Positions 6,943-15,578 of a stretch of 64,000 nucleotides of DNA are shown piece after piece. The position numbers were made by a program, and so were the translations under genes. The stretch is from Microbispora triticiradicis (GTDB lineage: Bacteria > Actinomycetota > Actinomycetes > Streptosporangiales > Streptosporangiaceae): contig QFZU02000028.1 of assembly GCA_003260025.2 (NCBI GenBank), forward strand, positions 1 to 64,000. Direction: 5' to 3'. Position 1 is the stretch's first letter. Each line of letters begins with the position of its first letter. A model generated the notes under the pieces. That model made no database searches. It saw nothing but the letters and a program-made list of their open reading frames with translations, and was not told the origin of the DNA.

Positions 6943-7786
6943 GCCGATGATCATCCGTGTCCGCCTGGAAGCCCCGATCAAGGAGGTGCGCCACGCGCTG
7001 ACCGACCCCGCGGCGATGCGGGTGTGGCTGGCCGAGCACGCCGAGGTGGACCTGCCCGAACGGTACGAGTTCTGGGGCCGCCGCACTCCCGAGGGCGACG
7101 CGCCGCACCAGCGCCTGCTGCACGCCGACGACCACACCCTGCGTTTCGCCTGGCTGCTCGACGGCGAGGAGACCACCACGGAGATCACCCTGGCGGAGGA
7201 GGACGCCGGCTCGACCGTCCTGACCCTGTCGCAGACCCACTTCGACTTCCAGGACGCCATCACCGGGGCGAGCATCCGCGGGGTGCTGCAGGTGTTCTGG
7301 TCGCTCGCGCTGTCGAACCTCGCCGACCACGTCCAGGGGAGGGAGATCGGCCCCCAGCCCGACTACACCACCACCGACTTCCGCGGTCACCTGGACATCG
7401 CCGCGCCCGTGTCCACGGTGTACGACTCGCTGATCGACTCCGACAAGGCCACCGAGTGGTTCGGCTACCCCATCGGCATCGAGCCGTACGTCGGCGGGCG
7501 CTTCGCGATGGGCGGCCTCGACGCCAACCCCCAGCCCGCCAAGATCATCGACCTGGTTCCCGACAGCACGATCTCGGTCGACTGGGGACCGATGGGCGTC
7601 GTCACCTGGGAGCTGGAGGACACCGGCGGCGCCACCCGCCTGACATTCGTCCAGAGCGGCTTCGACGCCGCCAACCCGCCGTACGGCGCCTGGACCGGAT
7701 GGCTGTCCGGACTCGCCGAGCTGCGCCGCTACCACGAGCAGTCGAACTGGCGGCCGATCTGGCTCGCCGACGACATGGCCGCCTGA
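6935..7786 (+). CDS. Protein with two tandem SRPBCC (AHSA1-like) domains
   Basis: A 283-residue protein with two START-like ligand-binding domains. The first starts at IRVRLEAPIKEVRHALTDP; the second at HLDIAAPVSTVYDSLIDSDK around residue 150 and includes GGRFAMGG and the closing WLSGLAELRRYHE helix. Such domains form a deep hydrophobic cavity. The GTG start overlaps the ArsR stop, so the two are coupled, and the protein may supply or sense the regulator's ligand. The function is not known. Confidence 0.85.
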   Translation: MSEPMIIRVRLEAPIKEVRHALTDPAAMRVWLAEHAEVDLPERYEFWGRRTPEGDAPHQRLLHADDHTLRFAWLLDGEETTTEITLAEEDAGSTVLTLSQTHFDFQDAITGASIRGVLQVFWSLALSNLADHVQGREIGPQPDYTTTDFRGHLDIAAPVSTVYDSLIDSDKATEWFGYPIGIEPYVGGRFAMGGLDANPQPAKIIDLVPDSTISVDWGPMGVVTWELEDTGGATRLTFVQSGFDAANPPYGAWTGWLSGLAELRRYHEQSNWRPIWLADDMAA

Positions 7787-7898
7787 CGCGCGAGCGTAGT
7801 CGTCCCGCCGCCGAGCGACACCAGCGGCGGGACGACCGCGTCTTATTGGTAGGTTCTCCGGACAAGTAATGACATGTTACGAACGGAGGAGCGGCGCC

Positions 7899-8381
7899 GT
7901 GGAAGTCGAGCAGACGGTGTTGCCGGGGATCGGATTGCGGCACGAGTTCACCACCCGCTCGGGCCGGCGCATCGGAGTCGTCTCGCACCGCACGGGACGG
8001 CGGGACCTCGTCATCTACGACCCCGACGATCCCGACAGAGCCTGTGAGACGGTCAAACTCAACGACGAGGAAGCCGACGCGCTCGTCGAACTCCTCGGCG
8101 CCCCCCGCATCGTCCAGCGCCTCAACGCGATGCACCGGGAGGTCGAGGGCCTGGTCAGCCTCCAGGTGCTGATCACCCCCGGCTCCCGCTACGACGGCCG
8201 TCCCATGGGCGACGCGCAGGTGCGCACCCGCACCGGCGCCTCCATCGTCGCCGTGGTCCGCGCCGGACGCGTCTTCGCCAGCCCCGCACCCGACTTCGTC
8301 CTGACCGGGGACGACATCGTGGTCGTGGTGGGCGGCGAGGAGAGCACCACCGCAGTCGCCGACATCTTCGCCAGCGGCTGA
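7899..8381 (+). CDS. TrkA-C (RCK_C) regulatory subunit of a cation/proton antiporter, KhtT-like
   Basis: A 160-residue cytosolic protein. The N-terminal half (LPGIGLRHEFTTRSGRRIGVV) matches the small regulatory subunits of CPA2 antiporters such as KhtT. The C-terminal half is an RCK_C domain with IVAVVRAGRVFASPAPDFVLTGD split over its strands and a final VVVVGGEES. The GTG at 7899 is chosen because GGAGGAG lies seven bases upstream. The antiporter membrane subunit follows nine bases later. By analogy with KhtTU it would gate K+ or NH4+ efflux in response to nucleotides or pH. Confidence 0.85.
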   Translation: MEVEQTVLPGIGLRHEFTTRSGRRIGVVSHRTGRRDLVIYDPDDPDRACETVKLNDEEADALVELLGAPRIVQRLNAMHREVEGLVSLQVLITPGSRYDGRPMGDAQVRTRTGASIVAVVRAGRVFASPAPDFVLTGDDIVVVVGGEESTTAVADIFASG

Positions 8382-8390
8382 GGGCAGCGC

Positions 8391-9554
8391 GTGCACAACA
8401 CCGCAATACTTTTCCTGGAATTCGGCGCCGTCGTCCTCGGACTCGGCATTCTCGGAGCACTGGCGCTGCGCGTCGGCATCTCCCCCATCCCTCTCTATCT
8501 CCTCGCGGGCCTGGCCTTCGGCACCGGCGGCATCCTCCCTCTGGGCACCAGTGAGGACTTCATCGCCACCGGCGCCGAATTAGGCGTCATCCTCCTTCTG
8601 CTCACCCTCGGCCTGGAATACAACGCCGACGAACTGGTGACCAGCCTCAAGGGCAACGCCCGCGCCGGTCTCGTCGACCTCCTGCTCAACGCCGCCCCCG
8701 GCGCCATCCTGGCGCTGCTGCTCGGCTGGGGACCCGTCGCCGCGGTCGCCATGGCGGGCGTCACCTACGCCACCTCCTCCGGAATCACCGCCAAGGTCCT
8801 CTCCGACCTGGGCTGGATCGGTAACCGCGAGACCCCGGTCGTGCTGTCGCTGCTGGTGTTCGAAGACCTCACGATGGCGGTCTACCTGCCGGTCCTGACC
8901 GCCATGCTGGCCGGCCTGACCCTCGTCGCCGGGGCGGTCACCGTGGCCATCGCACTGGCCGCGGTCAGCGTGGTGCTGCTGGTCGCGCTCCGCTTCGGCC
9001 GCTACATCGAGGCGTTCGTCGCCAGCCCCAACTCCGAGGTGCTCGTGCTCAAGGTGGTCGGGCTCGCACTGCTGGTGGCCGGGCTGGCCCAGCAGCTGCA
9101 GGTCTCCGCCGCGGTCGGCGCCTTCCTGGTCGGCATCGCCCTGTCCGGCGAGCTCGCCGAGGACGCCCACGCGCTGCTCGCTCCCCTGCGCGACCTGTTC
9201 GCCGCGGTGTTCTTCGTCTTCTTCGGCCTGCAGACCGACCCGACCAAGATCCTGCCCGCCGCCGGGCTCGCGGCCGGCCTCGCCCTGGTCACGATGATCA
9301 CCAAACTGATGACCGGAATCTACGCGGCCCGCCGCGCGGGCATCGCCCGCGCCGGACGGGTACGCGCCGGCATCGCGCTCATCCCCCGCGGCGAGTTCAA
9401 CATCGTCATCGCCGGACTGGCCGTGGCCGCCGGGGCCCACCCCGACCTGGGCGCCCTGGCCGCCGCGTACGTCCTCATCCTCGCGGCCTTCGGCCCCCTG
9501 GCCGCCCGCCTGGTGCAGCCGCTCCTCACCAGGATCGCCGCTCGTACCGCCTGA
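8391..9554 (+). CDS. CPA2-type cation/proton antiporter, membrane subunit (KhtU-like)
   Basis: A 387-residue integral membrane protein with about 12 hydrophobic segments. Family motifs include LGVILLLLTLGLEYN, the SSGITAKVLSDLGW loop and VVLSLLVFEDLTMAV, where the ED pair is typical of the ion-binding region of CPA2 carriers, and FFGLQTDP near residue 280. It directly follows the TrkA-C regulatory subunit, together forming a two-component antiporter for K+ or a related cation. The 3' end overlaps the converging ctaG-like gene by 29 bases. No C-terminal TrkA-N domain is fused. Confidence 0.88.
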   Translation: MHNTAILFLEFGAVVLGLGILGALALRVGISPIPLYLLAGLAFGTGGILPLGTSEDFIATGAELGVILLLLTLGLEYNADELVTSLKGNARAGLVDLLLNAAPGAILALLLGWGPVAAVAMAGVTYATSSGITAKVLSDLGWIGNRETPVVLSLLVFEDLTMAVYLPVLTAMLAGLTLVAGAVTVAIALAAVSVVLLVALRFGRYIEAFVASPNSEVLVLKVVGLALLVAGLAQQLQVSAAVGAFLVGIALSGELAEDAHALLAPLRDLFAAVFFVFFGLQTDPTKILPAAGLAAGLALVTMITKLMTGIYAARRAGIARAGRVRAGIALIPRGEFNIVIAGLAVAAGAHPDLGALAAAYVLILAAFGPLAARLVQPLLTRIAARTA

Positions 9555-10335
9555 CGACCGTCCCGCGCCCCGCACCCGTGCGGGGCGCGGGACGCCAGGT
9601 GGCGACCAGAGCCGCCGCGAGGAGCAGCTCCGCGATGTCGCCGCCGTAGTACATGATCTCCGCGCCACCCCGGGCCTCGGGGATCGGGGCGTGCACGTCC
9701 ACCCGGAAACCGCCGTACATCAACTGGGCGACGACGGCGTGCACGGCGACGGCGCAGCCGAGGTACACCAGGCGGGTACGGACCCCGGGCCGGTCCGGGG
9801 CGGGATCGGGCCCGGCGATCACATAGGCGAACAGGCAGCCCGACAGCAGGAAATGCGCGTGCAGCAGCCAGTGCCCCGCAGCCGACGCCGACGCCGCGTT
9901 GTAGAGCGGGGTGAAGTAGAGCACCACGAGGCCGCCGGTGGACAGCAGCAGGGCGACCACCGGGTGGGTCACCACCCGGACGGGGCGGCTGCGCAGCACG
10001 GCGGTCAGCCGCCGCCCGCCGTCGGCGGGCAGGGTGCGCAGCATCAGGGTGACCGGCGCGCCGAGCACCAGCGCGAGCGGCGCGTACATGCCGACGAGCA
10101 GGTGCTGGAGCATGTGACCGCGGAAGTCCGCGTGGGCCAGGGACGCGACGGGCGGCACCAGCGCGACGCCCAGCAGGACGAGCCCGGCGACGAACCCCGC
10201 CGTACGCCACCGGCTCCAGCCGCGCGCCGGATTGCGGCGGCGGGCCAGCCGCGCCAGGCGCAGGTAACCGATCGCGCACCCGAGCACGGCCAGGACCGGC
10301 AGCGCGCCCGCGAAGTGAGCGCCGTGTTCCGTCAC
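9526..10335 (-). CDS. CtaG-like cytochrome c oxidase assembly membrane protein (caa3_CtaG family)
   Basis: A 269-residue polytopic membrane protein. Conserved family features are the LAHADFRGHMLQHLLVGM loop with its His residues, TLPADGGRRL, and a long run of transmembrane segments with HWLLHAHFLLSGCLFAY. It is thought to help copper insertion or assembly of haem-copper oxidase. The GTG at 10335 overlaps the stop of the upstream DUF2243 gene as GTGA, so the pair is translationally coupled. These two families are commonly found side by side. Confidence 0.85.
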   Translation of the reverse strand: MTEHGAHFAGALPVLAVLGCAIGYLRLARLARRRNPARGWSRWRTAGFVAGLVLLGVALVPPVASLAHADFRGHMLQHLLVGMYAPLALVLGAPVTLMLRTLPADGGRRLTAVLRSRPVRVVTHPVVALLLSTGGLVVLYFTPLYNAASASAAGHWLLHAHFLLSGCLFAYVIAGPDPAPDRPGVRTRLVYLGCAVAVHAVVAQLMYGGFRVDVHAPIPEARGGAEIMYYGGDIAELLLAAALVATWRPAPRTGAGRGTVVRRYERRSW

Positions 10336-10880
10336 CTCCGGTCCCCGGGCTCGAAGGACCGCCCGCTCCGGGCCAGCAGGTAACCCCCGGCGACCAGCAG
10401 CGCCCCCAGGACGAGGAAGCCGATGTCCCACCACAACTGATGCGGGCCGCCGCGCACGTGATGGATGGCCAGGAGGTGATGGTCCACGACGCCCTCGACG
10501 AGGTTGAACAGACCCCACCCGGCCAGGATCCAGCCCCACAGCACCCGCGAACCCCACACCCGGCGGCGGTTCCGGGTGACCCGGGAGTACAGGAGCGCCA
10601 GCCCGATCAGGACCGCCAGCCAGCACACGGTGTGGAACAGACCATCCCACACCGTGTTCATCTCCAGCCCGGAGACGGTGCGGGGATCGTAGTACCGCAC
10701 TCCGATGTGATCGCTGTCGGTGCCGCTCAGCATGTGATGCCACTGCAGGATCTGGTGCAGCAGGATTCCGTCGACGAACCCGCCCAGTCCCACACCCAGC
10801 ACGATGCCCGGCAGCCGGAGATCGGCCGGTTCCGGATCGGCGCGGGTCCCGCCTGCGGTGGTCGCCATCGCCTCGTTCAC
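10332..10880 (-). CDS. DUF2243 membrane protein
   Basis: A 182-residue membrane protein with four hydrophobic segments. The conserved GGFVDGILLHQILQWHHML motif and a later LFNLVEGVVDHHLLAIHHV are characteristic of DUF2243. The many membrane-embedded His residues suggest metal or haem association. It lies directly upstream of, and overlaps, the ctaG-like gene. Function is unknown, but a role in respiratory oxidase assembly is plausible from this pairing. Confidence 0.85.
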   Translation of the reverse strand: MNEAMATTAGGTRADPEPADLRLPGIVLGVGLGGFVDGILLHQILQWHHMLSGTDSDHIGVRYYDPRTVSGLEMNTVWDGLFHTVCWLAVLIGLALLYSRVTRNRRRVWGSRVLWGWILAGWGLFNLVEGVVDHHLLAIHHVRGGPHQLWWDIGFLVLGALLVAGGYLLARSGRSFEPGDRR

Positions 10881-11020
10881 CCCTCCGTCCTCGGCACCCG
10901 TCTTCGGGTCCCCGTCAGGTTCCCGGCACGGAGGGGCCCAGTCACGCGGCCACGCGCGGACCCGCCGCGTGACCTACCAACTTTTGCGGCGCCGGAGAAC
11001 GGCCCGATAGCGTGACGGCC

Positions 11021-11449
11021 ATGGTGCGCGGATGGATACTGCCGGTCGTCTTCCTGGCATGCGGAGTCGCCGCGGCGTTCCGGCAGACGGCCCAGGGGTC
11101 CCCCGGCGCCGCCGCGACGTATTTCCTCGTGTTCCTGCTCGCCGCCGCCCTGCTGTCCCCCCTGGTGTTCCCGAGGTCGATCGGCGCGGCCGAGGCGCGG
11201 CGCCGCAGCGAGGCCGACGGCCGCCCGATCGTCTACTGGCGTTCGGGCTGCCGCTACTGCCTCCGGCTCCGGCTGCGCCTCGCCCGCGACGCGCGGCGGC
11301 TGCACTGGGTGAACATCTGGCAGGACCCCGAGGGCGCGGCGGCGGTCCGCGCCGCCACCGGCGGCGACGAGACGGTGCCCACCGTCGTGGTCGCCGGCCG
11401 CCCCCACGTCAACCCCGACCCCGAGTGGGTACGCAGCCGGCTCCCGTGA
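11021..11449 (+). CDS. Membrane-anchored glutaredoxin-like protein
   Basis: A 142-residue protein. Two N-terminal hydrophobic segments (ILPVVFLACGVAAAF and YFLVFLLAAALLSPLVF) are followed by a glutaredoxin fold starting at PIVYWRSGCRYCLRLRLRL. CRYC is the redox motif, and DETVPTVVVAGR contains the cis-Pro (TVP) of the thioredoxin fold. The domain resembles mycoredoxin-type glutaredoxins. The orientation of the redox domain was not determined. An in-frame GTG nine bases earlier is an alternative start; neither has a clear ribosome-binding site. Confidence 0.8.
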   Translation: MVRGWILPVVFLACGVAAAFRQTAQGSPGAAATYFLVFLLAAALLSPLVFPRSIGAAEARRRSEADGRPIVYWRSGCRYCLRLRLRLARDARRLHWVNIWQDPEGAAAVRAATGGDETVPTVVVAGRPHVNPDPEWVRSRLP

Positions 11450-11480
11450 CGCTTCCCCTGACCGGGCCCGGTCTGGTCTC

Positions 11481-12701
11481 CTACTCGTCGTGGTGGGCGA
11501 TCCATTTGACGCCCACGCCGCCCCACTGCTTCAACCTCCTGCCGGCGCCCGCGTCGTCGCGCCGGAAGACGTTGATCCCGTAGTAGGAGAAGTCGATCCA
11601 CCCGTCGCGCTCGCCTCTGCCCTGCAGCCACTTGGCGTTGACGCCGTTGAGATCGGCCGTGTCGGCCGCCACCGTGCCCCAGGTCTGCGTTCCGTCCCGA
11701 TAGACGTTCACGCCGCCCTGCGGGAAGCTGATCCACCCGTCACTGGAGCTCCTGCCCTGCACCCACCTGGTGTTCACGCCGTCGAATTCAGCCTTGTCGG
11801 CCGTCACCGTGCCCCGTTCGCCCGTGCCGCTCGCGCGCATGACGTTGAGTCCGCCCTGGGGGAAGGTGATGACTCCGTCGCCGCTGTTCGGTCCTCCCAC
11901 CGAAGTGGCCCAGACGTTGGTGGCCCAGACATTGGTGACTCTGAGGTCGTCCATGACGGGATTGCGCACCTGGACGGTGGTGGTGAGGGTGTGCTGCCGC
12001 CTGGTGCTGCCGGAGACGGCGACGAGGGTGTAGGTGGTCTCCCGCTGCGGGGTGGCGTTCAGTCGCACGGCGTACCTGCCCTGAGGCCCGGTGGGCGGGC
12101 CCGGGGGAACCGGCTCGTGTCCGCCGGGGAACCGGATCTCGTAGGCGAAGTCGGCGGACCCCTCCCAGCTCAGCGTGACCGGTGTTCCGGCCTCGACGAT
12201 CTCGCTCTCCGGGCGGAGGTCGCGTGGCGCCGGGGCGGTCTTCACCAGCGCCACCACCGCGTGCCTGTCCGCCGCCTGCCCGGTCCGGGTCCTGCCCGCG
12301 TTCTCGGTCACCCTGAGCACGGCCAGGCCGGCGGCAGGCGCGACGGGGACGTCCTTCAGCGTCAGCACCATGTGGCCGCCGGGTTCGAAGTTGGGCCGGC
12401 CACCGGCCTGGTCGGTGACGCGGACGGCGTCGGTGCCCTGCGTCTGGACGGCGAGTCGCTGCCAAGGGCCCGACCGGGGGAAGTACTCTCCCTCGCTGCC
12501 GACCTTGCCCAGGTCCGGCGTGAGGTGGACGGCGCCGTCGCCGACGGGCACCTGAACCGTGATCGTCCGCCAGAAGACCGCCTGCTCCCCGGTGTTGGTG
12601 ACGAGAAGGTGGACGGTCCCCGTGGACGCGGCAGGCGCCCCCGGCACCGACGCCTCCAGGGGCGCCGGGTCGGTGAGGAGGGTGTAGGTCAGCAGGGTCA
12701 T
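11481..12701 (-). CDS. Orphan protein with Ig-like middle and three C-terminal 45-residue repeats
   Basis: A 406-residue protein of unknown function. Residues 1-150 are beta-rich without a signal peptide. Around 170-250 an Ig-like segment is suggested by GTPVTLSWEGSADFAYEIRF and ETTYTLVAV. The last 135 residues are three imperfect repeats beginning GVITFPQGGLNVMR, GWISFPQGGVNVYR and GWIDFSYYGINVFR, each with a GVN(T/A)(R/K)W(V/L)QGR-like centre. A short TNVWATNVWA duplication precedes them. The ATG at 12701 is supported by AAGGAG eight bases upstream. No neighbouring gene gives a context, and I do not recognise the family. Confidence 0.7.
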   Translation of the reverse strand: MTLLTYTLLTDPAPLEASVPGAPAASTGTVHLLVTNTGEQAVFWRTITVQVPVGDGAVHLTPDLGKVGSEGEYFPRSGPWQRLAVQTQGTDAVRVTDQAGGRPNFEPGGHMVLTLKDVPVAPAAGLAVLRVTENAGRTRTGQAADRHAVVALVKTAPAPRDLRPESEIVEAGTPVTLSWEGSADFAYEIRFPGGHEPVPPGPPTGPQGRYAVRLNATPQRETTYTLVAVSGSTRRQHTLTTTVQVRNPVMDDLRVTNVWATNVWATSVGGPNSGDGVITFPQGGLNVMRASGTGERGTVTADKAEFDGVNTRWVQGRSSSDGWISFPQGGVNVYRDGTQTWGTVAADTADLNGVNAKWLQGRGERDGWIDFSYYGINVFRRDDAGAGRRLKQWGGVGVKWIAHHDE

Positions 12702-12870
12702 GCTCACGACTCCTTCGCGCAGGGACGGCGGAAGATCACCCCCTTGATCCAAACCCCGGCATTGGAGCGTGACAAGAACAGCAAAGGAGGCCATAGCAGG
12801 GCGAATTAGCAACTCCATCGGCGTCTTGACGGGACTTCCGACCAGCCGTCACCAGTGGCATCGGCCGCGC

Positions 12871-14016
12871 TCACGCCTTCAGCAGTTGCCGTACCCGCGC
12901 GGCCTCCCGGGTGAGATGGTCGCGCTCCGGCACGCTGACGGCGGCACGGGACGCCTCGGCGTACAGCTCCGCCGCCCGGGCGAGGTCGCCGGCGCGTTCG
13001 TGCAGGTACGCCGTCACCGCGGCGTACCGGGGCAGGCCGGGGTCCACCCCGGCCAGCGCCGCCAGGCCGGCCTGTGGTCCGTCCGCCTCCCCCACCGCCA
13101 CCGCCCGGTTGAGCCGCACCACCGGGCTGCCGGTGAGGAGCAGCAGTTCGTCGTACCACTCCACGATCTGCACCCAGTCGGTCTCGGAGGCGCTCCGGGC
13201 GTCCGCGTGCAGCGCGGCGATCGCGGCCTGCGCCTGGTATTCGCCCAGCCGGTCACGGGCCAGCGCGGTCTGCAGGATCGTCACCCCCTCGGCGATCAGG
13301 CCGGTGTCCCAGCGCGATCGGTCCTGCTCGGCGAGCGGCACCAGGCGGCCTCCCGGGCCGGTCCGAGACGTACGGCGCGCGTGATGCAGCAGCATGAGCG
13401 CGAGCAGCCCCGCTACCTCGGGCTCGTCGGTCAGGGCGGCGAGCTGCCGGGTGAGCCGGATCGCCTCGGCCGCCAGGTCGACGCTCCCTCCGTACCCCTC
13501 GTTGAAGACGAGGTAGAGCACCCGCAGCACCGTCCCGAGATCGCCGGGCTGGTCGAGCGTCAGCCCCGCGATCTTCCGCTTGGCCCGGCTGATCCGCTGC
13601 GCCATGGTCGCCTCGGGGACGAGGTACGCCGCCGCGATCTGCCGGGTGGTCAGGCCGCCGACCGCGCGCAGCGTCAGCGCGACGGCCGAGGCCGGCGGCA
13701 GGCTGGAGTGCGCGCACAGGAAGTAGAGCCGCAGCGTGTCGTCCGTGGCGGGCGCCGGACCGGCGGGAGGCTCGGCCTGTACGGCCACCTCCCGCCCCCG
13801 CCGCGACGCCTCGGCACGCGCGGCGTCGAGGAACCTGTGCCAGGCGACCGTGACGAGCCACGCCTTCGGATCGCGCGGTGGGTCGTCCGGCCAGGCCGCC
13901 AGCGCCCGGATCAGGGCATCCTGCACGGCGTCCTCGGCCGAGGCGAAGTCGGCTCCGCGCCGGACGAGGACACCGATCACCGCGGGCACGAGCTCCCGCA
14001 GCAGCGACTCGTTCAC
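12871..14016 (-). CDS. ECF-type RNA polymerase sigma factor with C-terminal extension (ECF42/DUF6596 type)
   Basis: A 381-residue protein. Sigma region 2 has ASAEDAVQDALIRALAAWP and DPKAWLVTVAWHRFLDAAR; region 4 has LTLRAVGGLTTRQIAAAYLV and ATMAQRISRAKRKI. The remaining half is a helical, TPR-like extension (LNRAVAVGEADGPQAGLAAL). The extension, with a YCII/DGPF partner gene immediately upstream, is the hallmark of the ECF42 group, in which no anti-sigma factor is known and the extension controls activity. The GTG start overlaps the YCII stop as GTGA. Confidence 0.9.
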   Translation of the reverse strand: MNESLLRELVPAVIGVLVRRGADFASAEDAVQDALIRALAAWPDDPPRDPKAWLVTVAWHRFLDAARAEASRRGREVAVQAEPPAGPAPATDDTLRLYFLCAHSSLPPASAVALTLRAVGGLTTRQIAAAYLVPEATMAQRISRAKRKIAGLTLDQPGDLGTVLRVLYLVFNEGYGGSVDLAAEAIRLTRQLAALTDEPEVAGLLALMLLHHARRTSRTGPGGRLVPLAEQDRSRWDTGLIAEGVTILQTALARDRLGEYQAQAAIAALHADARSASETDWVQIVEWYDELLLLTGSPVVRLNRAVAVGEADGPQAGLAALAGVDPGLPRYAAVTAYLHERAGDLARAAELYAEASRAAVSVPERDHLTREAARVRQLLKA

Positions 14017-14420
14017 TCGGTGACCGTGGGCGGCTCGGCGAGGAACGGCCGGACCTCGAGCCACTCGTGGATCGGCTCGCCGCGGGGCCCGGGAGCGGCG
14101 GACAGCTCCCCGGCCAGCTGGACCGCGCGGTCCCACGACTCCACGTCGATGACCATCCATCCGGCGATGAGGTCCTTCGTCTCGGCGAACGGACCGTCGG
14201 TCACCGGCGGGCGCCCCTCGCCGTCGTACCGCACGAACGCGCCCTGGGGCGACAGCGCCTGGCCGTCGACGAACTCGCCCGTCTCCTCCAGGCGGGCGGC
14301 GAAGTCGCGCATGAACTGCACGTGCGCGTCGACCTCCTCCGGCGTCCACTGGTCTATCGACCCGTAGTCGACGACGGGAGCCGGGCCACCGCGGTAGTGC
14401 TTCAGGATCAGGTATTTCAT
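14013..14420 (-). CDS. YCII/DGPF-domain protein, partner of the ECF sigma factor
   Basis: A 135-residue protein with the YCII fold; the hallmark DGPFAETKDLIAGWMVIDV is present at about residues 77-95. It starts with MKYLILKHYRGG. Proteins of this type are co-encoded with ECF42 sigma factors, and their role is not settled (a sensor or small-molecule enzyme has been suggested). The ATG at 14420 is chosen because a GAAGGGGAAG site lies just upstream. It is the first gene of a coupled two-gene operon. Confidence 0.88.
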   Translation of the reverse strand: MKYLILKHYRGGPAPVVDYGSIDQWTPEEVDAHVQFMRDFAARLEETGEFVDGQALSPQGAFVRYDGEGRPPVTDGPFAETKDLIAGWMVIDVESWDRAVQLAGELSAAPGPRGEPIHEWLEVRPFLAEPPTVTE

Positions 14421-14618
14421 CGTGCTTCCCCTTCGTCGTCGGCGGCCCGTTCGGCCACTCATGCCCCTGGGACGGAGCCGACGCCACATTCTCGACACGT
14501 GGCACGAGTTTTTTCCGAAGCGATCGTCCTGTCGGTGAGGTTTCTGATGTTGGTGCTTGCTAGGTGCACAAAAATCCGGGCGTCTTTACATTGTAGATTC
14601 ATAGTATGATCGGGCTCG

Positions 14619-15572
14619 ATGAGCATCCCCGCGGTTCCCGAGCGGAGTGTCCCCGCACCCTCCACACCCGATCCGTACGAGGTGTATCTCGGCGCGCTGC
14701 AGAGCCCGGAGTCCCGGCGCACGATGAAGGGCTGCCTCGACCGCATCGCCCGCCTCGTCACCGGCGACCCCGAGGCCACCGGGGCCGGGCAGCCCTGGGA
14801 GCTGCTGCGCTACGAGCACACGGTCCGCCTCCGCACGCTGATGCGCGAGCAGGGGTGGTCCCCCTCCCACGTCAACAAGCACCTGGTGGCGCTGCGGCGC
14901 GTGCTCAAGGAGGCCTGGCGGCTCGGCCTGATGAGCGGCGAGGACTACCAGCGCGCCGCCGACCTGCCCGCCTACAAGCACACGCGCGTTCCGGCGGGAC
15001 GGCACGTCGAGGCCGAGGCGCTCGCGGCCGCGCTGGAGGTGTGCGACGAGGACCACTCCCCCGCCGGCCGCCGGGACGGCGCCATGCTGGCGGCGCTGTA
15101 TTCCAGCGGCTGCCGCCGCGCCGAGATCGCCGGGCTCAGGCTGGCCGATTTCGACCCGCACGCCCGTTCCATGCGAGTGCGCGGCAAGGGCAACAAGGAG
15201 CGGCTCGTCTACCTGACCCCGCAGGCCGTCGAACGCCTGAACCTGTGGCTCGCCGTACGCGGCCGGGCGGCCGGGCCGCTGTTCTGCCCGATCAACAAGG
15301 CCGGGCGGCTGCGCATGGCCCACATGACCGGCCAGGCCATCGCCGACATCGTCTCGCGGCGCCTGGCCGCCGCCGGGGCCTCGCCCCGCACCCCGCACGA
15401 CTTCCGGCGCACGTTCATCGGCGAACTCCTCGACGCCGGAGTCGACCTCGCCACCGCCCAGGCCCTGGTCGGCCACGCCTCCCCCGCCACCACCGCCCGG
15501 TACGACCGGCGGCCCGAGCGCCGCCGCCGCGAGGCCGTCGACCGGCTCCGCGTCCCCGGCGCCCCGAGCTGA
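14619..15572 (+). CDS. Tyrosine recombinase (XerC/D-like integrase)
   Basis: A 317-residue site-specific recombinase. An N-terminal core-binding domain (residues about 20-115) is followed by the catalytic domain. The first Arg lies in SSGCRRAEIAGLRLADF, the box II HxxR in PHDFRRTFIGELL, the second His in VGHASPATTARY and the nucleophile is the Tyr of TARYDRR. It is a stand-alone gene; no attachment site, excisionase, relaxase or phage gene was seen, so it may be a chromosomal Xer-like or relic integrase. The region before it is AT-richer, with TTTACATTGTAGA at about 14585-14597. No strong ribosome-binding site is seen. Confidence 0.9.
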   Translation: MSIPAVPERSVPAPSTPDPYEVYLGALQSPESRRTMKGCLDRIARLVTGDPEATGAGQPWELLRYEHTVRLRTLMREQGWSPSHVNKHLVALRRVLKEAWRLGLMSGEDYQRAADLPAYKHTRVPAGRHVEAEALAAALEVCDEDHSPAGRRDGAMLAALYSSGCRRAEIAGLRLADFDPHARSMRVRGKGNKERLVYLTPQAVERLNLWLAVRGRAAGPLFCPINKAGRLRMAHMTGQAIADIVSRRLAAAGASPRTPHDFRRTFIGELLDAGVDLATAQALVGHASPATTARYDRRPERRRREAVDRLRVPGAPS

Positions 15573-15578
15573 GCGCGG

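Noticed and set aside
14619..15572. An integrated plasmid or prophage around the tyrosine recombinase
   Set aside because: No attachment-site repeat, tRNA, excisionase, replication or phage structural gene lies nearby, and the flanking genes are ordinary chromosomal ones.
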